Below, one piece after another: positions 12,601 to 23,686 of a stretch of DNA of 64,000 nt. Under the pieces are notes generated by a model. That model was not told where the DNA came from. It searched no databases and saw nothing but the letters and a program-made list of their open reading frames with translations. Source of the DNA: Chrysomallon squamiferum (Eukaryota > Mollusca > Gastropoda > Neomphalida > Peltospiridae); contig CM022673.1 in the NCBI GenBank assembly GCA_012295275.1, positions 22,947,581 to 23,011,580 of the forward strand. The letters run 5' to 3'. Position numbers and translations under genes: made by a program. The stretch's first letter is position 1; each line of letters begins with the position of its first letter.

Positions 12601-14932
12601 TAAGAAGTAAACAAAATTGACATTTCAGATACCTCAAAAGCTGTAAACTTTCCCAATTGAGATTTGTGTGCAGCTGCAGCTGCAGATAAAGTATCAGTCT
12701 GGACCGCTCGGCTGGTAAAGCATTCAGCACCATTTGCAGTTGTGTGTTCACTGTCTTGATGATATCGTGTAACTGTAACATTATGTGGGGTTTCAACTGT
12801 AATAAAAATAAATGTAAATTAAAAACAAAGGTTGTATTTAAGAAATCCGTGAGAAAGGTCACTGTTAGTGTTTAACATTTGTTTAGGCTGTATTACTGCT
12901 TTTGTTTAACGGCTGGATTTAGTTATTGTTGTTTTGCTTGCTCTAAGAAAATTATTACTGAGTTAGAGAAAGGTTTTAGTTTTCAGTTTTCTTTTAAATA
13001 ATATATATATATATACACAACTAGTAAAATGAACTTTAAGAAATATCTCATTCTGAAACACTGTAGATAAATACTGTTTTATATAGGCAACTTACATGAG
13101 GAACATCCTTTAGCATGCAGGGCTCTTCTTCGAAGTCTCTGAAATGCACAACACTATGTCAATAAAAATGAACAAAACTAAATTTTAAATAATTATTTAA
13201 TTTTTATTGTCTGTAAAATAATCAAATTTATAAAATATGCTGTAAAAATTTATCTCTTAGTATTACTTTATTGAAATAATTGTGATTTTTTTCCCATCAT
13301 TTGTCAAGTTTTCTATTAACTAAACAAAATAAAACATTTAAATGGTCATTTATATTATTTCTGTCCAGTTAAATAAGTAAATTGGCAGTAAATGCAAATT
13401 TGTGAAGACACTGTTTATAGCATGCTATTTGTCAGCTTAGTGTGACCCGCTGAGAGATATCTTGCCTGCAGTAAATACATAAGAAAAATATATACCTCTG
13501 AAGTTAAACACTCCCCATTAGAAGTGGGAACCTGAATAACAGGTACTGGCCTCACTGATGAACTGTGATTCTTCCACTGTCTGCTTTCAGGAATTTCCTC
13601 TACACTGTTCTGGTCAGTGAAGAATACTTTTTTCTTCTGTACCCATTCAGCCATCCTGCTGATGGGTATGGTTAAGAAACTTAACACTATATTATAATTA
13701 AAAAATAATAATAATAATAAAAAGTAATTAAATTATACTTAACTTAAGGTGGGAAATATGTTTAGAGTTATGCAGTGCATCACAATAAAATGACAATTCA
13801 AATAACATTATTGATCTCAAGTAACATTTACTTTAGAAATTGAAAAATATAACAATGGGAATAGAATTACTACCAAATATTTCTTATACAATTTCTCAAT
13901 CATGAGAGCATTTACCAAAGCCACTGATAATACATAAATCATAGAGTCATAGTTAATTACATACAGTTTTAATAGGAATTAAGAGAAGAAAAAAAAAGTT
14001 GAATTATCCTTACATGAATTACTTGTCTCTCGTTTTGGTTGTTTAATTTGAATAATCTGTACATCTGGATCATTAGAGTCCCTACAAAATGTGAAAATGT
14101 AAATGTAAATGCATCACCTGATTATGTAGTTAATTATGCAACACATTGCTGAACGTCAATCATTTTCACAAAATCAAGGTAAAAAAGGGAGACATTTCAA
14201 GCCAGTTTAAAGATCTACATCTATACAAACATTTTATGTGACCGTCTAACCACTGAAGTTCAAGTTCTCTAATTTTTATCACCAATAAAATGTATTTATA
14301 TTTTTTTAAAAGACCCCATCTGTGTATCACTGTATGATCTAATATTCAGTTTGAGGCCTGCACAGAAAATGAACATCTCTCTGGTATCAGTAGCAACATT
14401 TCAGAGGGGTGAGTACTTATCAGAAACTCAGTTCATGATTAAAATACTACTGCTTCTTTGCTGAGTAGCAAGCTGAGGTCACATTCTATGATTCTTGTAA
14501 AAACAAATTGTCAGTTAAATTATAAGAACTAAAACTGTTCTCGACTTCTGTAGTCAACATTGTAGCATTTAATTATTTAACTTTAACCTAATAATGTAAA
14601 TGTTTTATATCGTATATATTAATTATTATGTGTTATTATTAATAATTATATATGTTTTGTCCATGAATACCCTATTCTACAAAGTAGTTAACTGGGCAAA
14701 GTATTTAATTAATCTGAACATTTTAATTTTTTTATTTTTAAAAGAATAATCTAAAACAATCATTCTACAATGCAACAAATGCCATTACGTCACAACAATG
14801 CAAATTTTAAAAATATATTACGTACGTTTCTGTCTCCTCGAGCTTTCGCTTTCTGTTATGTCTATATAAATACTTATCACTGTCTGACTCAGAAATATAC
14901 GCTCGAAGTTTCTCAGTTATGGATGATAACAT
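6699..14932 (-). CDS. SENP1: SENP1-type sentrin/SUMO-specific protease
   Basis: A C48 cysteine protease that matures SUMO and removes it from targets, usually nuclear. Exons run from high to low coordinate: 14826-14932, 14014-14081, 13496-13686, 13096-13138, 12633-12796, 12224-12381, 11685-11893, 11421-11460, 11093-11155, 10796-10880, 10087-10119, 9703-9793, 9212-9354, 8535-8738, 7849-7928, 7572-7650, 7186-7281, 6699-6764. They total 1920 nt and encode 639 aa; human SENP1 is about 644. The catalytic set is present with family spacing: H529 (MHWCLA), D546 (YYDSMGG), Q591 and C597 (NGSDCGMF). The protein ends [15 protein letters not shown]...LLQ. The N-terminal half is poorly conserved, with a basic NLS-like RHNRKRK (24-30) and a SUMO-interacting-motif-like IIQI (45-48) behind acidic residues. 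An in-frame TAG upstream supports the start. SENP2 is the alternative name, because invertebrates often have one SENP1/2 gene. The least certain junction is the exon 3 acceptor (13687-13688). Confidence 0.95.
9545..9612. repeat. (GT)n microsatellite
   Basis: About 34 uninterrupted GT units, preceded by an impure GT/GTAT stretch from 9507. It lies in the SENP intron between exons 12 and 13. Confidence 0.97.
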
Positions 14933-14987
14933 TGGTATTAATATCTATATCAACAATATAAATTTGTTTTCTCTACCGCTGAGAAAA

Positions 14988-14998
14988 AACGGAAGCTA
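14988..14998 (-). promoter_or_regulatory. possible ETS-type site upstream of the SENP start
   Basis: The plus strand reads AACGGAAGCTA, and the core CGGAAG fits an ETS/GABP site. It lies about 57 bp upstream of the SENP ATG in a slightly GC-richer patch. No TATA box is evident. The evidence is the motif alone. Confidence 0.3.
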
Positions 14999-15004
14999 AT
15001 ACTT

Positions 15005-15620
15005 TGATCTTTTTTTATAAAAGAGTTCGCATCATTAGCATGCTTTTTGTTAAAATTGTTTCCCTTTAAAATATTAATTTTTTTCACATTACTTGCAGTG
15101 GAACTTGAACAAAGATAAATTAATGCCTACTTTTAAAGTATATTTACTGCGTAAATGTTGTCCTAATTCCAGATATAATTTTGTAGAATTCTTTTTGTTT
15201 TGTTTCATTTTATTTTTTTATTTTTTTTATTTTTATTTTTTTTTTTTGAATGCAAGCTTAGTGAAACATTTGTTTCAAATAGTTCTATCTTTCATTTCAG
15301 TTATTTGATTCAAATTCACATGCACCATTACAGCATTAGGAACAAATCCATTGTTATTATTTTTATTTTTCAGTTGCTAGAATGAGATTTTATTCATTGA
15401 TCTACATTAATAATTCAAAAAAAAAAAAAAATCTTTCAAATAATGATTATATCCGCAGTTTATTTTTGAAAAAAAAAAAAACATCACACGCTAAAAATAA
15501 AATGACATTTTGTGTATTTAGTAATATATTTTTGCAGACATAACAAAGTGAAAGCTCGAGGCAACAGAAACGTATATAATTCTTTTAAATGTAATGTAAA
15601 TGTGTGTCCATCATTAGTTG

Positions 15621-15652
<32 letters not shown>

Positions 15653-17400
15653 ACGTGTATGTATATGTATATACATGACAAATTTGTATTATTTCACTCA
15701 AAACTGATTGATATTTAAACTAAATTGGTAATAACAGACTGAAATAATTTATTATTGCCTCGAAATTCACAACTATTTTAAGGAAAATGCAAGTAATATA
15801 TTACAGAAAAAATCACTAATCTAGATATATTTGAAATGGATTACATCCAGCTTCTTTAACTTGCTGCCCTCTTCATTCCCTATTTTTATTTTAAACAACC
15901 CTTTTGCCTTTCCAGCTATTCCATATAATTGGTTAAGGATTCTGATTTACACCATATATTAAGACCACCCTCCCCCCCAAAAAAAAAAAGAAAGAAAAAG
16001 GAAAACTGCAAATTAATATTATTACCCCATAGAAATCTCTCCATGGAATGATACCAACCTCTTTGTGAACATAAATAATCAAAAGTTGAGTTACATAGGG
16101 AACATGAATAACTTTTAACAAATTAAGTTGATTTCAGTTTTTAAAATAAATCAAAAAAATATGGATGCATAACCTCTGTTTAATGAGTCTGTAATAGACT
16201 TTCAATACGAATCCCTATTTTAAAGCGGAATAAAATTGAAGCATTTCATTAGCCATTTGTAATTACTAACACAGATAACAGGAATTACTATAAAAGGTTT
16301 TAACTGTAAACTGTCTTTACAATATTTGTGCAGTTAGTTCAAAACTACCTGTTGTTTTTGTAAGAATTTTTCAGTGTTGAATATTCCTTTGTTATCAAAC
16401 AATATACATGACTTCTCTATACAAATGTGATTGCACTGTTTTCAACCCTACCAAAGTGAGAAGTTACTGATTACATATTGTTATTTAAGCCTGTCTACAA
16501 GTGAAATACTGGCCAATTAATAATTCTCTATCAGATTTATAGCATCAGTTCTCACCCATGTGATCTAATTTCATATCAAAATATTTCATGCTGATATAAA
16601 GCTGGACTAGGTTCTTGCTCCTTTATCTGATTTTTAATGTTCTGTTCACCAATTAGAATCAAGTACTCTAAAGAAGTTCACATTAACATTTTTAACAAAA
16701 CTTACACTTTAAAGAATGTAAACAGTTTATGTTTTGGGAATATCTGAATAATTTGGGTTTTGGAGGTACACTGCACATCAGTCATAAAAACAGCTTACAT
16801 CACATGTAGATGTACTCTCATTACTTTATTCTTATTCTTGTACCTCTGAGTAGGTGCATTGTGCAAGTGTTCATTCATATCCGAGATGATTTCTGCATAT
16901 CCTTTTTTGCCAAGGACGTTTTTTTGTTGAACTTTTGTAAAAGAAATATATATTTTTTTCCTACCATAAACACCAATTTGTTATGAAAAATTTACATTAT
17001 TATAAAAAAAAAAAAAATGTTTGATTGACAATTCCAGATAGTTCCCTCTGGAAAAACACTTATTTTATCAGACTATGGTATGGACCTTCATGTCAAAAAC
17101 AAAAATCTCTTATCACCAGTTGTTCAGAAGGTTGCCTTTATTTTTAAAAAAAATAGAAAAAAGCCAGTATCTTTCATTATAATATTGGTGCATTAATGCA
17201 TTAACCAATCTTATTTTTTGTTGGTGCATAAATTCTGTTGTTGGTTCTTTTTCATTTTTTAAAATAAATTTTCTTTTAGAAATAATTATATTGAATTACA
17301 TATTTACTACCATCAGTAACATTCCAGCACTTTTGTAAGATGTTTCAGGTAAAATTAAACTATTAATAACAAAAAAGAATGCAACGCTCGGCACAAAACA
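15005..17400. other. intergenic between SENP and TUBG1, no gene seen
   Basis: AT-rich sequence with poly-T and poly-A runs (15220-15246, 15417-15431, 15469-15481) and a (GT)15 tract at 15622-15651. Only short ORFs without recognisable similarity are present. I see no RNA gene. Confidence 0.6.
15622..15651. repeat. (GT)n microsatellite
   Basis: Fifteen GT units followed by a short GTAT/ATAC-rich tail. Intergenic. Confidence 0.95.
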
Positions 17401-17565
17401 TACTTCATTTATTTGACATTAATATAAATATTTACATGAAAAGAAAGCATGATTATAAATTCTGAAGCAGACTTTTTGAACATTTAGAAAAAAATAAAGA
17501 ATTATCACAGCTTTAGATTTGGCAAATTTGTCTGATTTGCATTTTTGTTATCTCAATTCCAGTGT

Positions 17566-17571
17566 TTTATT
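17566..17571 (-). terminator. candidate poly(A) signal for TUBG1
   Basis: AATAAA on the minus strand (plus TTTATT), about 90 nt after the TUBG1 stop. A second candidate lies at 17408-17413, about 250 nt after the stop. Confidence 0.4.
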
Positions 17572-17660
17572 TTATATGGATATATAAAAACAGTCCAATG
17601 TCACACATCATTCTTCCCGCACCAGATCTACGTCTAAAAACACTGATGTTCTGTCTTGTA

Positions 17661-19595
17661 TCACATTCGTTCTGACGATCCACTCTGCAAATAAAATTAA
17701 AATTTCTGGTAATCTTTTTATCATTATTTAACAATGCAATATATATCTTTTTATAATTTACACATCACATCACAAATTGAAATATAAGAAGCTACGTCTG
17801 TCTTTTCAGACATCAAATAAATAATCTTTTTTTTCTAAGCATAAGTAAGTAAGTATTGTAATTTAAAATGAAAAGGAAAAATCAATTTTAAAGCATGTAG
17901 GTACGTGACTATAGCATATTTTTTTAAGTTCTTACACATATATTGTAAAATTACTGCAACCTCTTTTTTTAATCTGATAACAAATATTATCTTTAACAAA
18001 CCACCTCAAGCTCCTGCAGTGTGCAATGTGATATTTAGCATAAAAGGATATTTAGAATGGTTCGCTTATTAATCAGTGTATGGCATGGTGTGGCATGCAT
18101 TGTGTGTTCATGTACCTGCTGCATTCCCCAAGACAGATAATCCCTTGTAGTGGCAGCATGATATTCATCAACCAGCTGTTGGATTACTTCCCTTGAACTG
18201 TCAAATTCATCAAGGTTATCTTTAAAAATGGCTTCTTTCTTGAACTGATCAAGGAAAGCCTCTCGCTTTCTCAGTTTATCAAACTGCCGTAGAGTCCTTT
18301 CAAACAACTAAAAAATAAAATAATAATTAAAAAGGATGACAATAATACTGGATTGGCAACTAAGTTCCCGTCGTTTTAAAAACACAATAGATTTAAACAA
18401 AACGCCAGGAACTTAGTTGCCAACCCAATATTAAATTATTCAATAATGTTTGTCAATTTTTGCAACAGTTCTGGTTAGTTTTTTTCTTTTGAAATAATAG
18501 TAAGAACAATTTCTTGTAGTTAAGCAGAAACAATATCTATACTTAGGTAACTGGAGCAAAAATTGATGTTTTTCACTTAATGAAAATGAACAAAAAAAAA
18601 ATAAAAAAAAAAAGTCTTCAAATCATGAAATAAATTAAGTTGTTGTTATATTACTCATACATTTGAGATGCTTGTGTGATTGGCCAACATTAGCCCACTG
18701 ACGCGATGAGCTGTCTGGATGTATGGTGATTTTCTTGACAGGGCTACTTGTATGCTGGCTGGACCCCAAGGTATGAACTGAGCCAATTTACGTTCTCTAA
18801 TCCGCTGTAAACTTTTATGTACCTAAAGCAATTAATAAAATAATATTTTAAAATTATAATTATTATTACAGAAAATCAAATTCAAAAATTTGAGGTTTTC
18901 ACCTTCTGTGATATGACAATCACAACTCTTCTAAAACATAACATAAAAATTATTTTTACATCAACAAAAATTAACTTTGCTGTTAGAAAATTAACAGACA
19001 AACCTGTGTTGGGTCAACCTCCCCCTGAATGATGTTTAGAATGGAGATGTAGCAGTGGTTGGCAGATCGCTGTTGTACTGTGGAGACCATCATGTTTTTG
19101 GGTTGCAGTAATCTTCTCATCACATCAAGCACTGTTGTTTTTCTCACATTAGCCACCTGGAAAAATATGAAATTAGGATAATTAACAGTCTTTAACATAT
19201 TATTCATAATAATCACTGAGAGAAATGAATTAACAGTATCATCATGTGAAATATTTAAGTGCATTGGTCATTTTGGTTTAAGTAATATTGTAAATTCTTA
19301 AAACTTCATTCTCTTGCAAACAGCATGATTTTTTTTTAATTATGTATCTAAATTTGCACACCTGAGAATCTGTTGTCAATGGTGTATATCCAGTCATTAG
19401 AAAATGCAGTCTTGGGGTAGGGATGAGAGACGCTATCAGTCCAATAAGATCATTGTTCATGTAACCAGGATAACGAAGAGTTGCTGTGCTGGTTGCCATT
19501 ACAGTGGAAACCTAAAGATTTGATATTCAGATATTCACATCTGTTTAAACATACAAAAATGAAGTATGACATGAAACTTATGTAACAAAATACAT

Positions 19596-19634
<39 letters not shown>

Positions 19635-21601
19635 AAATGACTGATGTTTAAAACATAAGTATTTGCATTTGTTTAATGCTGATAATTAAATTACATAATT
19701 TCTATTGAAAAAATGCTAAATTCAGTAGTTCAAACAATATAATAACATAATAAATTCATAAAGTAAAAAAAGCAATTCAGTATTTATTAAACATATCAAA
19801 ATAAATTTTAATTTAGATACTGGACTGTAATGAAATAAACCCCAAAACAAACTTTTCTTAAAAACTATTTTTATGTTTCTAGTCTCACCAGCTGGTTAAT
19901 CTGGGCAAATGAAGGAGTTTCGATGTGAAGTCTGTCTGCAGCAATACGATGGAGAGCTGTGTTATCCAATACAACCTGAAATAGACATAATTTATTTTCT
20001 GTAAAATTGATAATTCTTTGATTAATCATATCTTAAAAAAAATAAAAACCACTGGGGTTAAAAGGAAGATATTTAGCAGAAAGCACTGAATTAAAGCATG
20101 CACTAAATGGCAAAATGCAAAAACATTAATAAATCACTGAGTGAACATAAAGTAACTGATAATCACCACACAGTCAGCATTCTGTGTTAATCTTTTCAGT
20201 GTGAGCAGAGAATTGTAGGGTTGTACAACAACATCAGAGATCTCCTCCAAGTTTGGAAACACTGAGTATGTCTGAATTAGCTTTTTGGGAAATCTGAATA
20301 AAAATAAAATATTATCCATCATATTAAACTTATTTCAACATTAATATCCCAATTTTAACTAACTACCACAAAATAGAATTAAAAGGGTAATTAATTATCT
20401 AATAATAGCAATTTAAATAATAGTAGTACTACAAAGGATCAAATTATACAGAGTTAGTTCTTCCATATTAAAACTAAACCTTAGAATGTAATAAACTTAC
20501 CTATCATTAAGTCGTTCCAGCAGATATGAGCCCATACCAGACCCAGTACCACCAGCAATAGAATGACAAAGAACAAACCCCTACAATCATTTAAATCATG
20601 TATTAACTTTCAACCTGAATAACATACTTTTTAAATGACTTAAAGACCAAAATTATTTCTAAATTAAAAAAATATATATTTATAGATCATTATTAAATGC
20701 ATGAATTAATTTTTAATTTTTAACATATATTTCAATAATTTTCCATTCAACAATATTAATGAATTTGCATCAAATCTTTCTCTTCTATTTGTTTGCCTGT
20801 TATTAAATATACATAATGCAGATAGTAAAATTATAGCTGGATAACAAAGTTGCCTTAAATTTTTTGCTACCAATCAAGTATTAAATATCAATGTAAATGA
20901 ATTAAAACATGTGAAAACAATAACCTCAAGACTGTCACTACCATCTGCTTCTCGATCAACAATGTCAAATACATCTTCATACAATCTTTCAGCCTAAAAA
21001 CATATAAATAACAGATTTCTGTTTAGTTTTAATTTATAAATATCTACTGCAGTTCAGATCAGCATGAAAAATAATGTGTTAAATGATAAAATTACTTTTC
21101 CAACAACAGACAGTTTTGTACAACATAAAAAAGAAATTGAAAAAAGAAAAGGCGTTGTGTTGTAAACAATACTGCTAACACAAAAAAGCAACCAAGAAGT
21201 CAAATCAGAATCAGGCATTGATGTTTTAAAGAAATTGCCTATCCTTTGAAAATATTTACTTTTCACTGAATGTCAAAATCTGCTGGATCATACAAAAATA
21301 AATAACAAAATGAAATAATATTGAAACAGGAAAATTCAAGAAGTAAATAGAAATTTAAAATTAGTTACAAAACAGAAATTTCTGCAAAAAAACCTGTGTG
21401 TATCCACTGGCCCAGTTGTTTCCTGCCCCTCCTCCATGTTTGGAGAGGTAGACATTCTCTGGATTGTACAGATTAGCATATGGAGAGTTCAGTATGGAGT
21501 TAATAACTCGAGGCTCCAGATCAAGGAGAACTGCACGAGGAATATAGTGTTCATCATCTGCCTGTAATTATAAACTGATTTTACTCCCATGACTCTCTCT
21601 A

Positions 21602-21694
<93 letters not shown>

Positions 21695-23183
21695 TTGAAT
21701 TACATTATTTGGTTTTCTATCTCAAAACAAGTCTAAATTATTAATACTAATGATTATAAAAAAGATTGTATGAATGATGAATGAATAATTGATACAAAAT
21801 ATTGTAATCAACTATTTGGATATTAGGTTTCCAATATATGTTTTGCTAGGAAAATATGGAGAGAAAACCTGGTAGCTAATATTGTCATTTAATTGAAAAA
21901 CAATGAGTTAGCAAGGGAAACAAACTACAGCCTTTGATAAACCAGTTCAAGAATACTGGCTGGTATGAGAAAGATCTAAGTTTAATATGTAATACATTCT
22001 TTACTACCTCTAATTTGCTGCCTACCAAAAACAACAAAACACTATATTTAAAAAGAAAAAATACCTGATAGAAAAAAACATCTTTTCTGTCTGTTCCTTC
22101 TGTGGCATATTCTTCTAAAATTCCCTCTAACAAGTAAAATAAAATTAAACAATAACAAGGGGGGAAAATTGATAAAAAAACCCACAAAAGACTGCAGTAA
22201 ATAGCTTTATCACGATAAATTATAAATGCATGCATTATGAAAATTTTAATTATTTGTGAAGCTCAGATAAATCAAATTAAACCACAGAAATATTAAAATA
22301 CAAGCACAAATGCATTAGATATATTATTAAATCATAAAATTATTATTTCAATCCATTACTGTAAAGTATGATTATGGGAAGCCTAAATTATAATGTCTGT
22401 GTTTATCTATATCTGGTTATTTACCTGGACTGATTCCATGTTCAGCACAGAGTTGTTTCCAAAATTCCATTCCAACTATTCAAAAACAATAAAATGTGCT
22501 ATTAATAAAAAAAATGTGTAAATGTACATTGGTTATTGCTGTAGTATGACTGACAAAAAGCAAAAATCGGATAATTTCGCGTTTTTGACAACCAAATGTG
22601 AGATCAGTTTCATAGAACTTTGTCATCTCTGAAGTACAGAATCTGAGAATCATAGAATGATAACAAAATATTGAGTAAAACCTAAATTACAAGTTTTCTG
22701 AAACCTGTGAGAAATAACTTCAGTAATTTAAATCATGCTGGTTTTGGTAAATCAAGTTTGGAGCTGTAACTTATTAACTATTGTATTGAACTAATAACTC
22801 ATAAAATGATAAATGGACTAATACTACTAGTAGTAGTACTAGTAGTAGTACTAGTACTAGTACTTATAGCTGATCACATGAAAGGAAATTGTTATTATGA
22901 TCCAGCCCTCTCCTTCAATCTTTGTCATGATTATCATATACTGTTTATAAATTATATTAATATTAATAATAGTTTATATAGATCCTGTAGGTATAAATAT
23001 TTAGTTAATAGTAATATAGTTATTTAGTATCGTAAGTATGGGGTGAGACCGTTTGTGTTAAAAGTGATTAAAAAGTTTGATATTACAAATTCACAAGCTA
23101 AAATACAAGCTTCTTATAATACAGTATTACGCACTCTGATTGCCACATTGGCCAAGTTGGAGAGTGATAATTTCTCGAGGCAT
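17661..23183 (-). CDS. TUBG1: gamma-tubulin (tubulin gamma-1 chain)
   Basis: GTP-binding core of the gamma-tubulin complexes that nucleate microtubules at centrosomes and spindles. Exons in transcript order: 23135-23183, 22425-22475, 22065-22126, 21394-21561, 20925-20993, 20501-20580, 20167-20293, 19889-19975, 19362-19511, 19004-19156, 18661-18822, 18116-18307, 17661-17684. They total 1374 nt and encode 457 aa (human about 451). The start reads [16 protein letters not shown]. The tubulin signature loop AGGTGSG lies at about 142-148. Blocks such as [28 protein letters not shown] and [13 protein letters not shown] are almost identical to vertebrate TUBG1. A less conserved patch, [10 protein letters not shown], falls where human has STGRDRQTNH. 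The last coding exon adds only SGSSERM. Reading through the exon 12 donor at 18115 would instead give a tail ending at 18035. The ATG has A at -3. Transcription diverges from RETREG3. Confidence 0.98.
18346..18430. mobile_element. short mariner-like MITE
   Basis: An 85-bp element with 23-bp terminal inverted repeats that match at 21 positions. The shared inner part is TTGGCAACTAAGTTCC. Each end carries TA, the dinucleotide that Tc1/mariner elements duplicate on insertion. The interior has no coding room. The TIR resembles mariner termini containing GGTTGGCAACTAAGT. It sits in the TUBG1 intron between exons 11 and 12 and would fold into a strong hairpin in the pre-mRNA. Confidence 0.82.
19598..19634. 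repeat. (TA)n plus poly-T tract
   Basis: A run of about 10 TA units followed by about 15 T. It lies in the TUBG1 intron between exons 8 and 9. Confidence 0.9.
21603..21689. repeat. (AC)n microsatellite next to TUBG1 exon 4
   Basis: About 43 uninterrupted AC units. In the TUBG1 transcript this is a (UG)n tract ending about 40 nt upstream of the exon 4 acceptor (21562-21563). Confidence 0.97.
22821..22866. repeat. TAG/ACT trinucleotide repeat with ACTAGT palindromes
   Basis: Alternating runs of TAG and TAC triplets create several overlapping ACTAGT palindromes. It lies in TUBG1 intron 1. It is a simple repeat with no further signal. Confidence 0.85.
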
Positions 23184-23686
23184 TTTTATACGAATTTATA
23201 AAGCTGTTCTGTCTTGAATATGGCGGTAGAATTGTATGATTGTATAAATTTATGATTTTAACGGAATACGGAACGAGCTCAGCTCAAATAGTTTCCGAAG
23301 AACGTCTATGGTTATTACTAATTCTAAAATAAAAAGAAAGGAGAAATAACTTTATCAGTAAAAGTACTGATACTGAAATGGTAAATATATTTTTATATAT
23401 AGATTTTTATTTCGCTTTAAATGATTTTGAATAGTTCCTAATTCTCGTTATTTGTATTCGGATATCTTCGTTTAATTTCGAAAGTTTCCGGACGAATTAG
23501 GAATGTAAAAAAAAAAAAAAGTCTCAACTAGAACCTCGTTTTTGTTCCGCTCTTTTCAATCCTATTGCTATGCACAAATATCAGTCTACACTTTTCCGAG
23601 CATGACGTCACACCAAAACAAAAATATAGAATGGTGGTGTGAATAGGTGACACTGACACTTGTCAGACTGAAAAGTATAGGTCAGG
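23184..23686. promoter_or_regulatory. bidirectional promoter between TUBG1 and RETREG3
   Basis: The two start codons, pointing away from each other, are 503 bp apart, so both promoters and 5' UTRs must lie here unless an untranslated exon starts elsewhere. The stretch has more G+C and CpG than the flanking introns, including a CCGGACGAATT-like patch near 23489-23500. It contains a perfect CRE-like palindrome, TGACGTCA, at 23603-23610. No convincing TATA box is placed at either end. Confidence 0.75.
23603..23610. promoter_or_regulatory. palindromic CRE (CREB/ATF site)
   Basis: An exact TGACGTCA palindrome, 77 bp upstream of the RETREG3 ATG and about 420 bp upstream of the TUBG1 ATG. CREB/ATF-family proteins bind this octamer. 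Its use here is inferred. Confidence 0.55.

Noticed and set aside
12593-12862. An 89-codon minus-strand ORF over SENP exon 5
   Set aside because: It is the wrong frame. With correct splice phase the exon reads in another frame, through [18 protein letters not shown], and joins exons 4 and 6 without a stop.
15093-15385. Phe-rich plus-strand ORFs upstream of SENP
   Set aside because: They come from poly-T tracts and have no family resemblance.
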